This document shows positions 27,113 through 36,045 of a stretch of 64,000 nucleotides of DNA, in pieces. This DNA is from Sagittula salina. GTDB taxonomy: Bacteria; Pseudomonadota; Alphaproteobacteria; Rhodobacterales; Rhodobacteraceae. The stretch lies in assembly GCF_017813235.1 (NCBI RefSeq), contig NZ_JAGISH010000003.1:45471-109470 (forward strand), given 5' to 3'. Under the pieces are notes generated by a model. The model made no database searches. It saw nothing but the letters and a program-made list of their open reading frames with translations, and had not been told where the DNA came from. Numbering within the stretch: the first letter of the stretch is position 1; each line of letters opens with the position of its first letter. The position numbers and the translations under genes were made by a program.

Positions 27113-27200
27113 CGAGCCGACTGAACACCGTCACGCCCGGTGGATACGCCGGGCAGCCCCCGATCGCCCCTTTCGCGCACCCTAAGAAGGGAAACACCGC

Positions 27201-28226
27201 ATGATCCGTGTCCTGATCGCGGGCCTCGGCAACATGGGCTTTTCCCATGCGCTGGCCCACCACAACCATCCCGACAGTCAGATCGTCGGCATCGTGAAGC
27301 GTTCGCCCGAACCCGACCCGCGCCTGCCGTATCCCGTCTGGACCGACTTCCACGAAGCGCTGCGCGAGACCCGCCCCGATCTCGTTGTCATCGCCACCTA
27401 CACGGACACCCATGCCGCATTCGCCATCGCGGCAATGGAACAGGGCGCGCATGTCTTTGTGGAAAAACCGCTGGCGCTGACCGTTGCGGATGCGCGCCGG
27501 GTGGTGGAGATGGCGACAAGGCTGAACCGCAAGCTGGTCGTCGGATACATCCTGCGTCACCACCCTTCGTGGGTGCGGTTCATCGAGGAGGCGCGCGCCC
27601 TTGGCGGGCCATATGTCTTCCGCCTGAACCTCAACCAGCAGTCCGAGGGCGCGACCTGGGAGACGCACAAGGCGCTGATGCAGACGACATCTCCGCTGGT
27701 CGATTGCGGCGTGCATTACGTGGACGTGATGTGCCAGGTCTGCGGCGCCGATCCGGTCTCTGTTACCGGGATCGGTCTGCGGCTGTCGGAGGAGATCGCG
27801 CCTGACATGTACAACTACGGCCAGCTCCAGGTGCGGTTCAGCGACGGGTCAGTGGGCTGGTACGAGGCCGGCTGGGGCCCGATGATGTCGGAGACGGCGT
27901 TTTTCGTGAAGGACATCGTGTCGCCCAACGGTGCGGTGTCGATCCGCGACCCCGACACGGGCGATTCCGACTCCGTCGACGGCCACACCCGGGTCGGCTC
28001 CCTGCTGGTGCATCGCCCCGGCGACGACCGCCTGATCGACCTCCCGGACGAACCCGGGCACCAGGACCTGTGCGACGCGGAACAGGCATTCGTCCTGCGC
28101 GCCATGGCGGAGGATACCGACCTGACGCGCCACATGGCGGAGGCGGTCGACAGTCTCGCCATATGCCTCGCCGCCGACCGATCCATCCGCACCGGGCAGC
28201 CGGTGAACCCGAAGGACATGACATGA
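27201..28226 (+). CDS. Gfo/Idh/MocA-family oxidoreductase
   Basis: 341 aa. The N-terminal Rossmann fold (VLIAGLGNMGFSHALAHHNH, residues 4-23) is followed by the EKPLALTV motif near residue 90, with a lysine usually involved in catalysis in this family. It probably oxidises or reduces a sugar that the transporter brings in. AAGAAGGGAA lies upstream of the start. Its stop overlaps the ATPase gene (ATGA). Confidence 0.88.
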   Translation: MIRVLIAGLGNMGFSHALAHHNHPDSQIVGIVKRSPEPDPRLPYPVWTDFHEALRETRPDLVVIATYTDTHAAFAIAAMEQGAHVFVEKPLALTVADARRVVEMATRLNRKLVVGYILRHHPSWVRFIEEARALGGPYVFRLNLNQQSEGATWETHKALMQTTSPLVDCGVHYVDVMCQVCGADPVSVTGIGLRLSEEIAPDMYNYGQLQVRFSDGSVGWYEAGWGPMMSETAFFVKDIVSPNGAVSIRDPDTGDSDSVDGHTRVGSLLVHRPGDDRLIDLPDEPGHQDLCDAEQAFVLRAMAEDTDLTRHMAEAVDSLAICLAADRSIRTGQPVNPKDMT

Positions 28227-29218
28227 CCGCGCTCACCCTCGAAAACGTCTCGAAGTCCTTCGGCAAGGTCGAGGTGCTGAAGGACATCGACCTGACGGTA
28301 GAGGATGGCGAATTCATCGTTTTTGTCGGGCCGTCGGGCTGCGGGAAATCCACGCTGCTGCGGGTCATCGCCGGGCTGGAGGAAGCGACCTCCGGTGAGG
28401 TGTCCATTGACGGCGAAAAGGTCAACGGCATCCCGCCCGCCCGGCGCGGCATCGCCATGGTGTTTCAGAGCTACGCCTTGTACCCGCACCTGACGGTGCA
28501 GGACAACATGGCGCTGGGGCTGAAGCAGGACGGCGCGCCCAAGGCCCGCGTGGCGGAGCAGGTCGCAAAGGCGGCGCGGATGCTCGATCTCGAACCCTAT
28601 CTGAAGCGCCGACCCGCCGAACTGTCCGGCGGCCAGCGCCAGCGCGTCGCCATCGGGCGGGCCATCGTGCGCGACCCGAAGCTGTTCCTGTTCGACGAGC
28701 CGTTGTCGAACCTCGACGCGGCGCTCAGGATGAACACGCGGGTCGAGATCGCAGCCCTGCACCGCACGCTGAAGGCGTCGATGATCTACGTGACCCACGA
28801 CCAGATCGAGGCCATGACGCTGGCTGACCGCATCGTGGTGCTGCGCGACGGGCGGATCGAGCAGGTCGGCGCGCCGATGGACCTGTACAACGACCCCGCG
28901 AACCGCTTTGTCGCCGGGTTTCTGGGCGCGCCGTCGATGAATTTCTTCGAACGGCTCCCCGGCACGCGGGCGGGAGAAGTGCTGGGCGTCCGGCCGGAGT
29001 ACCTGCGCCCCGAGCAGGGCGGGCGTCTGCGCGGCACCGTCACCCACGTCGAACGGCTGGGTGGTGATACGAACCTTTTGGTGGCTTCCGATGCGGGCGA
29101 GGGGTTTGCCGTCCGGCTTTTCGGGCAGGACCCCACGCGCGTGGGCGATGATGTGGCATTCGACTTTGACGACGCTCGCGCGCTGCGGTTCGACGCCCTG
29201 GGGCGGCGGATGCGGTAG
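28223..29218 (+). CDS. Sugar ABC transporter ATP-binding protein (UgpC/MsmK-type)
   Basis: 331 aa. Walker A GPSGCGKST near residue 36, signature LSGGQRQRVAIGRAI near residue 134, Walker B LFLFDEPLSNLDA near residue 154 and a C-terminal TOBE region (GVRPEYLRPEQG onward). It completes the transporter made of the 24083 binding protein and the two permeases, and is translationally coupled to the oxidoreductase. Confidence 0.9.
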   Translation: MTALTLENVSKSFGKVEVLKDIDLTVEDGEFIVFVGPSGCGKSTLLRVIAGLEEATSGEVSIDGEKVNGIPPARRGIAMVFQSYALYPHLTVQDNMALGLKQDGAPKARVAEQVAKAARMLDLEPYLKRRPAELSGGQRQRVAIGRAIVRDPKLFLFDEPLSNLDAALRMNTRVEIAALHRTLKASMIYVTHDQIEAMTLADRIVVLRDGRIEQVGAPMDLYNDPANRFVAGFLGAPSMNFFERLPGTRAGEVLGVRPEYLRPEQGGRLRGTVTHVERLGGDTNLLVASDAGEGFAVRLFGQDPTRVGDDVAFDFDDARALRFDALGRRMR

Positions 29219-29378
29219 GTCTTGGCCGCGGAGCGGATTTCCGTGACTGCGTCGCATTGCCGGCAAGGGCGAACGCGTTCCGGCTGAAGCACGACCGGCG
29301 TCGTGCCCTGGCTGCTGACCTGGTTGCAGCCCGCGCGGATTCGCGGCAAGCCTGCGACACGACAGCAGGGAGGCCGCC

Positions 29379-29420
29379 ATGACCCATTCGACCCCGACAC
29401 GCCGGGACGCCCGCCCATGA
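29379..29420 (+). CDS. 13-codon leader-like open frame before the kinase
   Basis: ATG at 29379 with a strong AGGGAGG site 5 nt upstream encodes MTHSTPTRRDARP and stops at 29420, overlapping the kinase ATG at 29417 (ATGA). The kinase start itself has no clear ribosome-binding site. This suggests translational coupling through a short leader. The peptide has no recognisable motif. Confidence 0.4.
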   Translation: MTHSTPTRRDARP

Positions 29421-30049
29421 GCCGCGTCGTGGACATGGATGGGCTTCTGGCCGAGGCGCTGGCGCTGATGGAACGGCCGGGGCGGCAGGTCCTCGCCATC
29501 GCGGGGGCGCCCGGTTCGGGCAAGAGCACCACGGTCGAAACCCTGCTGGAGCGTATCGAGGCGATCCATCCCGGGCAGGCCGCGATCCTGCCGATGGACG
29601 GTTTCCATTACGACGACGCGGTGTTGCACGCCATGGGCCGCCGCCTGTGGAAAGGCGCGCCGGATACCTTCGACGTGGGCGGCCTTGCCTCCGTCCTCAC
29701 CCGCCTGCGCGCCGGGACGGAGGGGGTGGCCGTTCCCGTCTTTGACCGCGCGCTGGAAATCTCGCGCGGGTCGGCCCGGCTGATCGCCCCCGAGGCGCGT
29801 CTGATCCTTGCGGAAGGCAATTACCTGCTGCTCGACCGCGCGCCCTGGTCGGCGCTGGCCGACCTCTACGACCTGACGGTGATGGTGGACGTCCCGGAAG
29901 AGGAGCTAGCCCGCCGCCTGCGCCGCCGCTGGGAGCACTACAAGCTGACCGAGGACGAGATCGGCCAGAAGCTGGAGGTGAACGACCTGCCCAACGGCCG
30001 CACCGTGCGCGATGACAGCCGCCCCGCCGACCTCGTCCTGCACCAGTGA
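29417..30049 (+). CDS. P-loop kinase of the uridine kinase/pantothenate kinase-like group
   Basis: 210 aa. Walker A GAPGSGKST is at about residues 28-36. The ILPMDGFHYDDAVL segment near residue 58 and the LAEGNYLLLDRAPWS segment near 132 place it in the YggC/FrcK-like nucleoside/sugar kinase family. A sugar kinase for the imported saccharide is plausible. Its stop abuts that of the convergent treY (TGATCA). Confidence 0.75.
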   Translation: MSRVVDMDGLLAEALALMERPGRQVLAIAGAPGSGKSTTVETLLERIEAIHPGQAAILPMDGFHYDDAVLHAMGRRLWKGAPDTFDVGGLASVLTRLRAGTEGVAVPVFDRALEISRGSARLIAPEARLILAEGNYLLLDRAPWSALADLYDLTVMVDVPEEELARRLRRRWEHYKLTEDEIGQKLEVNDLPNGRTVRDDSRPADLVLHQ

Positions 30050-32236
30050 TCAGCCGGTCGGGTCCAGCGCTGCCTCGCGCGTGTCGAGCCGCGGCCCCTC
30101 TGGGGTGAGCGTCAACGTCACGGAGCGCGCCCCGTGGCTGCGGGTGAGGGCGAGGCCGTAGGGCGTTTCCTCCACCGTGACCGTGCCCTGACCAAAGACT
30201 TCCGGCCAGCGGCGCCGCAGGCGCAGCAGTTCGCGCAGCAGCGCCGTTTTTCGTTCCCCGAAATCAGTCAGGGATTGCGACGGGTCGAGCGGCGCGCGGT
30301 TGTCCGGATCGGTGAGCGCAAAACTGCCCGCCTCGGTGCCCTGGTAGATATCCGGCACGCCGGGGATCAGGCAGCGCAATGCCAACTGGTCGAGCGACAG
30401 CGCCTCGCCCAGTGTCACCAGTTCGGTCAGCGCCGGGTCGGGGGCCTTGCGCCATGCCGCCAGCAGGGCGCGGGCAAAGGTCTGCGCCTCGCCCTCGGCC
30501 CGCGCATCGGGGTCGTGCCAGGAGGTCACTTCCTTCGCCTCGCGCAGCGCCTTCTCCATGTGGGCGGCCAGCCGGTCCTCAAGGTCTGTGCGCCCCTCTT
30601 CCCAGATCGCCAGCGCCGACTGCAGCGCGTACCAACGGATGGAATCGTCCACAGTTTCGCCGGCCTCGATCGACTGCGCGCGGGACCAGAGCGCGCGCGC
30701 TGCCTCAGGGCGGTGGGTCAGGGCGACAAGGCGGGCGCGCGCGTCTTCGGCCCGTTTCGTGTCATGGCTGGAACCAAGCGTCATCGCCTCCGGCCATTGC
30801 GCCAGTCGGTCACGACACCATTCGGCAAAGGCTGCCGGGGTCAGTGATTCCGCGTCGGGTTCCGAGCCGACTTCCGCCTCTGCCAGACACCGGGTGTGGC
30901 GGTAGAAAGCAGTATCTTCCTGTGCCTTCGCCACCACCGCGCCGGTGACCTGCTGATAGCGGCGGGTAAAGCCCTGCACGGCGGGACCATTGGCCTGCAC
31001 CATCAAAGTGCAGAGCGCGTCGAGCGTCGCCCGGTCCCTCAGCAGGGTTGCCGCCTCTTCGCGCATGTGGCGGATCAGGGCGCTGTCCTCGGGGCGCGGG
31101 CCGTCTACGTCGATGTAGCTGCGGTACTGTGGAAAGACGGTGAGCATGGCACGGAGTGTGTCGCGCAGGTCGGCAGGGGACTCCTGGCCAATTTCGGTCA
31201 GCGCCGCGCCGGCGCGGGTGACGAGCTCGTTCAGTTCGGCGCCCAGATCGCCGGCGAGGATCTCGCGCCGGGCTTGCCGGCAGGCGTCCTCGTAGCCGCC
31301 GCGCGCGCCCGTGGCGCCGCGCCAGATCGTATCGAGCCGGTCCAGACCACCGCCGTCCAGCAACAACCGGGTGATGCGGTCGTTTGCCTCGTATCCGGTG
31401 GTACCCTCTATAGGCCAATCGGGCAGGGGCTCGTCGCCCGTCAGGATCTTTTCCACCCAGATCGGCGTGTCGGGGCTCGCCTCCGCGCGCAGCCAGCGCA
31501 GATATTCAGCGGGATCGGCCAACCCGTCGACGTGATCGATGCGCAGACCCTGTGCCAGTCCTTCGCGCAGGAGGCGCAGCGGCAGCGCGTGCATGGCGTC
31601 AAACACGGCGCGGTCCTCCACCCGCATCCCGATCAGTTGGGTGATGTTGAAAAAACGTCGGTGCGTCAGCCGCCTGCGCTCCGTCTGCCAGAACCGCAGG
31701 TGCCAGTGCTGGCGCTCCAGCACATCAGCGACCGGTCCCGATGTCGTGCCCGGCGCCAGTGGCAACCAGCCGCCCTCCCAGACGATCCGCTCGCCTTCAA
31801 GGCGAAAGGCGCCCTCCTCCAGCATTTCTTCAAGCGGTTTGGGCAGGATCGGGAGGATCAGGCCGCGCCCCCAGTCGACGTCGAAGAATGGCGCATAGGC
31901 GCTGTCCGCCCCGTGGGTGAGGGCGTCCAGCAGCCAGGGGTTTTCGACGCTCAGTACCGTGTGGTTGGGTACGAGGTCGAGGATGATCTGCAAGCCGTGT
32001 CCCCGGGCTGCCTTGGCCAGACGGGCAAAACCGTCCTCCCCGCCCAGCGTCGGGTCGATCTCTGCCGGGTTCGCCACGTCGTAGCCGTGGGTGGACCCCT
32101 CGGCGGCGGTAAATAGCGGCGACAGGTAGAGGTGGCTCACCCCGAGTTGGGAAATATGCGGCAGAAGGTCGATCGCGCGGGCGAAATCGACGCCCTGGCG
32201 CAGTTGCAGGCGATATGTGGCAACGGGGTGGCTCAT
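30050..32236 (-). CDS. treY: Maltooligosyltrehalose synthase
   Basis: A 728-aa GH13 enzyme. ATYRLQLRQGVDFARAIDLL at residue 6, ILDLVPNHTV near 82, and GLRIDHVDGLADPAEYLRWL near residue 230, which includes the catalytic Asp segment, mark TreY; VEKILTGDEPLPDWPIEGTT is another TreY hallmark. It converts the reducing-end glucose of maltodextrin to an alpha,alpha-1,1 bond. It overlaps treZ by 4 nt. Last gene of glgC-glgX-treZ-treY. Confidence 0.94.
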   Translation of the reverse strand: MSHPVATYRLQLRQGVDFARAIDLLPHISQLGVSHLYLSPLFTAAEGSTHGYDVANPAEIDPTLGGEDGFARLAKAARGHGLQIILDLVPNHTVLSVENPWLLDALTHGADSAYAPFFDVDWGRGLILPILPKPLEEMLEEGAFRLEGERIVWEGGWLPLAPGTTSGPVADVLERQHWHLRFWQTERRRLTHRRFFNITQLIGMRVEDRAVFDAMHALPLRLLREGLAQGLRIDHVDGLADPAEYLRWLRAEASPDTPIWVEKILTGDEPLPDWPIEGTTGYEANDRITRLLLDGGGLDRLDTIWRGATGARGGYEDACRQARREILAGDLGAELNELVTRAGAALTEIGQESPADLRDTLRAMLTVFPQYRSYIDVDGPRPEDSALIRHMREEAATLLRDRATLDALCTLMVQANGPAVQGFTRRYQQVTGAVVAKAQEDTAFYRHTRCLAEAEVGSEPDAESLTPAAFAEWCRDRLAQWPEAMTLGSSHDTKRAEDARARLVALTHRPEAARALWSRAQSIEAGETVDDSIRWYALQSALAIWEEGRTDLEDRLAAHMEKALREAKEVTSWHDPDARAEGEAQTFARALLAAWRKAPDPALTELVTLGEALSLDQLALRCLIPGVPDIYQGTEAGSFALTDPDNRAPLDPSQSLTDFGERKTALLRELLRLRRRWPEVFGQGTVTVEETPYGLALTRSHGARSVTLTLTPEGPRLDTREAALDPTG

Positions 32237-33966
32237 GTGATCTGGACCTCGATGGAAAAGGAGTCGTGGCCGGGTTGGCCAAGGCGGAAGTCCGGGGCCT
32301 CCAGCGCGGGGCCGGGCAGGGGGTCGCCCAGAGACAGACGCATATGCAGTCTCCCGGCGTTGAAGGGCCAGCGGACTTCGAAGGCGCGGCCATGGCGGGA
32401 CACGTCGCCCTCGCCGATCTTGCCGGATGCGAGCAGCGGCACGATTTTCGCGGCGCGGATCTGTGTCAACTGGCGGGTCAGGGCGCGCCAGTCCTCGGCG
32501 CGCGCCGGGTCGGGGGCGGGGTAGGGGCGGCAGGCCTCCATCGTCGCGACGGCGCAAGGGTCCGGAATGTTGGAAGTGTCATAGCCGATTGCGGACAGTT
32601 CCCGCGCGCGCCCCTTGCGCACGGCGTCGCGCCCGTCGTCGGTGGGCGGATCGCAGAAGAAGTGGAAAGGAGTGGTACTGCCCTCTTCCTCACCCATGAA
32701 CAGCATCGGGACGAAGGGCATCAGCAGCAGCGCGGCGTGCACCGTGCGAGCAGGGTCTTCGCCGACGAGGGAGATCAGGCGGCGTCCTTCGGGCCTGTTG
32801 CCCGCCTGATCGTGGGTCAGATTGGCGTTCACGAAGGCGGTCCACGGAAGATGCGCGGCCGGGGCGCCTCGGGGGGGCAGATACCCGTCTGGGCCGTCGC
32901 CGTTCCGCGCGGGACGCGACTGCCCCTCGTCCACCTGCCCGCGTGCCAGCGCATGGGCGATGTCGCCAAACGGATCGGCGGCGAAGCGGTCGTAGTAGCC
33001 CTGCGTTTCGCCGGTCAGGGCAACATGCAGGGCATTGTGCCAGTCGTCGTTCCACTCCGCATCGAAACCGTTCTCCCGCAGATGCGTCAGGTTGCGTTCG
33101 TCCTCGCAGATCAGGTGGATAGGTCGATCCCGCACCTCTTCGCGCAGCTTCACCGCAAGGTCGCGCAGGAAACGCTGATCCTGCCCGTCGCGGATCTCGT
33201 GCACCGCGTCCAGCCGGAAGCCATCGAGACGGTAGTCCTTCAGCCAGCTGACCGCCGCCTCGCGAAAGAACGCCTGAACCGGCAATTTGGCAAAATCGAT
33301 ACCACCGCCCCATGGCGTATGCGTGTCGGAGAAAAACTCCGGCGCATAGGCGGGCAGGGCGTTTCCGAAGGGGCCGAAGTGGTTCATCACCAGGTCGAGC
33401 AGCACCATCATGCCCAGTTCCTGCGCCTGCCGCACGAATGCGCGCAACTCGTCGGGGGTGCCGTAGGCCGGATGCGGTGCGGCGATCAGAACGCCGTCGT
33501 AGCCCCAGCCCCGCGCGCCCTCGAACTGCGAAACAGGCATGAGTTCGACGCAGGTGATCCCAAGGGCGGCAAGATCGGGCAGGCGGCGTGCGGCGGCGGT
33601 GAAGGTTCCTTCGGTGGTGAAACTGCCGACGTGCAGTTCGAAGATCACCGCATCGTGCAGCGGCCGCCCGTCCCAGGGCGCGCCCCAGTCGAAGCGGCGC
33701 GCATCGACAGTGAGCGAGGGCGAAAGCGGTCCGCCCTGCTGATGGCGGGACAAAGGATCCGGGCGATCCTCTCCATCCACACGGAACACATAGGGCAAAC
33801 CATCGCGGGCCGTTACGTCGGTTTGCCAGTGACCACCCGCGTCCCGGGTCATGGCGTGGTCGGTGCCGTCCAGCTGCAGCATGACCTCCCGCGCCGAAGG
33901 CGCCCAGAGTGCGAAACGCCAGCGATCCGCCTCCAGTGGCCGCGCTCCCCATAGTGCAGCACTCAT
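32233..33966 (-). CDS. treZ: Maltooligosyltrehalose trehalohydrolase
   Basis: A 577-aa GH13 enzyme. The N-terminal CBM48-like domain (FALWAPSAREVMLQLDG near residue 17) precedes the catalytic barrel; LDLVMNHFGPFGN near residue 191, GFRLDAVHEIRD near residue 246 and ICEDERN near 280 are the active-site strands. The final Asp region is PFVPMLFMGEEEG. It releases trehalose from the TreY product. Start at 33966 gives MSAALWGARP; it overlaps glgX by 4 nt and treY by 4 nt. Confidence 0.93.
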   Translation of the reverse strand: MSAALWGARPLEADRWRFALWAPSAREVMLQLDGTDHAMTRDAGGHWQTDVTARDGLPYVFRVDGEDRPDPLSRHQQGGPLSPSLTVDARRFDWGAPWDGRPLHDAVIFELHVGSFTTEGTFTAAARRLPDLAALGITCVELMPVSQFEGARGWGYDGVLIAAPHPAYGTPDELRAFVRQAQELGMMVLLDLVMNHFGPFGNALPAYAPEFFSDTHTPWGGGIDFAKLPVQAFFREAAVSWLKDYRLDGFRLDAVHEIRDGQDQRFLRDLAVKLREEVRDRPIHLICEDERNLTHLRENGFDAEWNDDWHNALHVALTGETQGYYDRFAADPFGDIAHALARGQVDEGQSRPARNGDGPDGYLPPRGAPAAHLPWTAFVNANLTHDQAGNRPEGRRLISLVGEDPARTVHAALLLMPFVPMLFMGEEEGSTTPFHFFCDPPTDDGRDAVRKGRARELSAIGYDTSNIPDPCAVATMEACRPYPAPDPARAEDWRALTRQLTQIRAAKIVPLLASGKIGEGDVSRHGRAFEVRWPFNAGRLHMRLSLGDPLPGPALEAPDFRLGQPGHDSFSIEVQIT

Positions 33967-36044
33967 GCCCTCAACACCGCGACAGACTGCGGCGAGAGCA
34001 TCAGGTCCGCCTCGGCGGCTTCGTCGCAATCCACCGGATCGCGGGCCGTGTCGAGGATCAGGTGCCAGTCGCCCTCGGGCAGGGTGAATTCGCATTCATC
34101 GCCCGCGTTGAACACCAGAAGCAGCGCCGGCTGGTCGCCGGTTTCGTGACGCAGGGCAACCGCTTGCAGGCCTGCGTCCTGCCAGTCGCCGTCGGTCATC
34201 TCGCGGCCTTCGGGGTGATGCCAGGTGCTGGCCGTCGCCTCCGGACGCGGCCAGAAACCATAGGGCGCCAGCAGATCGCGGCGCTCGCGGCGAAGTTTCG
34301 TCAGCGCCGCCACTGCCTCCGTCATTTCGGGGCGGGCGGCGTCCCAGTCGATCCAGGTCGTTTCATTGTCCTGGCAATAGGCGTTGTTATTGCCGTCCTG
34401 CGTCTGGCCCAGCTCGTCACCTGCAAGGATCATCGGCACGCCCTGCGACAGCAGCACTGTCGCCAGCATGGCCTTGGCCCGGCGCAGGCGGGCGGCGGTC
34501 ACGGTCTCATCGTCGGTGGCGCCCTCGACCCCCATGTTGTCGGACAGGTTGTGCGAATGGCCGTCGCGGTTGTCCTCGCCATTGGCCTCGTTGTGCTTGT
34601 CGTTGAAGCTGACCGTGTCCCAGAGGGTGAAACCGTCATGCGCCGCCACGAAATTGATCGACGACGAGGCGGGGCGCAACGAGTGGTCGAACTGAACCGG
34701 GCTGGCCACCAGACGCTCTGCCAGATCCGGGAGCAGGCCCTGATCCCGCCGCCAGAAGGCTCGGACGTCGTCGCGGAACTTGTCGTTCCACTCCCGGAAG
34801 GGCCAGGGGAAGCCGCCAACCTGATAGCCGCCTTCACCCACGTCCCATGGCTCTGCGATCAGCTTGACCTGGCTCAGCACGGGGTCCTGCCGCAGCGCGT
34901 TGAAAAAGGCGCCTTCGCGCTCGAACCCCTGCGGTTCACGCCCCAGGGTGGAGGCGAGATCGAACCGGAAGCCGTCGACGTGCACCGCCTCCACCCAGTA
35001 GCGGAGACTGTCCATTACCATACGCAGCACCATCGGATGAGCAACGTTCAGCGTATTTCCGGTGCCGGTGGTGTCGAACCCGTGGCGCGGGTTGTCGGGC
35101 GAGAGCAGGTAGTAGGACGCGTTGTCGATGCCCCGGAAGGACAGGGTCGGGCCCAGCTCGTTGCCCTCGGCGGTGTGGTTGTAGACCACGTCCAGGATCA
35201 CCTCGATCCCGGCGGCGTGGAACTTCTTGACCGCCGCGCGGACCTCGCGCACGTCCTCGCCAGCCAGGTAATTGCGGTTCGGCGCGAAGAAACCCAGCGT
35301 ATTGTAACCCCAGTAATTGCGCAGGCCCTGCTCTTCCAGATGGCGGTCCTGTACGATGGCGTGGATCGGCAGAAGCTCGATCGTCGTCACACCCAGCCTG
35401 TGCAGATGGTCGATGATGGGATCGCTGGCCAGTGCCTTGATCGTGCCCCGGTCGGCCTCGACGACGCCGGGGTGGCGCATGGTCAGCCCCTTGGCGTGGG
35501 CTTCGTAGATAACGGTATCGCGCCATGGAATCTGCGGTGAGGCGTCCGCCTCCCAGTCAAAGACCGGATCGGCCACCACCGCCTTTGGCATGAAGGGCGC
35601 GCTGTCACGGGTGTCGCGCTCCAGATCGGACCCGCCCACCGGGTAGCCAAAGAGCGCGTCGTCCCATTTGAGATAGCCTCGCATGGCCTGCGCGTAAGGG
35701 TCGAGCAGCAGCTTGTGGGGATTGAACCGATTCCCCTGCTCGGGTTCGAACGGCCCATGCACGCGGTAGCCGTAGGCCTGCCCCGGCATCAGATCGGGCA
35801 CCCGACCGAAATGGATGCCACCCTCGGCGCGCGGCATCTCGAGGCGGGAAAGCTCGGTTTCTCCCGCCGCATCGAAGAGGCAAAGTTCCACCTTCTCGGC
35901 GTTCTCGGAAAACAGCGCGAAATTGGTCCCGGATCCGTCGAAACGCGCGCCCAGTCGGTCGGGGCGCGCGTCGGTGGCGGTGATCGTCAGATCGCGGGGG
36001 TCGGGGTGCCCCTCGCTGTGTCTGTCTGGTTGTTTGTCGAACAT
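33963..36044 (-). CDS. glgX: Glycogen debranching enzyme GlgX
   Basis: 693 aa in the chosen form, a GH13 isoamylase-type enzyme. CBM48 is near residue 25-110 (LGARFDGSGTNFALFSENAE). VYNHTAEGNELGPTLSF, VDGFRFDLASTLGREP and IAEPWDVGEGGYQVGGFP mark the catalytic barrel. It removes branch points from phosphorylase-limit glycogen, providing linear maltodextrin for TreY. The ATG at 36044 lies 1 nt after the glgC stop; starts at 36065 (ATG) or 36074 (GTG) would overlap glgC. Confidence 0.92.
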   Translation of the reverse strand: MFDKQPDRHSEGHPDPRDLTITATDARPDRLGARFDGSGTNFALFSENAEKVELCLFDAAGETELSRLEMPRAEGGIHFGRVPDLMPGQAYGYRVHGPFEPEQGNRFNPHKLLLDPYAQAMRGYLKWDDALFGYPVGGSDLERDTRDSAPFMPKAVVADPVFDWEADASPQIPWRDTVIYEAHAKGLTMRHPGVVEADRGTIKALASDPIIDHLHRLGVTTIELLPIHAIVQDRHLEEQGLRNYWGYNTLGFFAPNRNYLAGEDVREVRAAVKKFHAAGIEVILDVVYNHTAEGNELGPTLSFRGIDNASYYLLSPDNPRHGFDTTGTGNTLNVAHPMVLRMVMDSLRYWVEAVHVDGFRFDLASTLGREPQGFEREGAFFNALRQDPVLSQVKLIAEPWDVGEGGYQVGGFPWPFREWNDKFRDDVRAFWRRDQGLLPDLAERLVASPVQFDHSLRPASSSINFVAAHDGFTLWDTVSFNDKHNEANGEDNRDGHSHNLSDNMGVEGATDDETVTAARLRRAKAMLATVLLSQGVPMILAGDELGQTQDGNNNAYCQDNETTWIDWDAARPEMTEAVAALTKLRRERRDLLAPYGFWPRPEATASTWHHPEGREMTDGDWQDAGLQAVALRHETGDQPALLLVFNAGDECEFTLPEGDWHLILDTARDPVDCDEAAEADLMLSPQSVAVLRA

Positions 36045-36045
36045 T

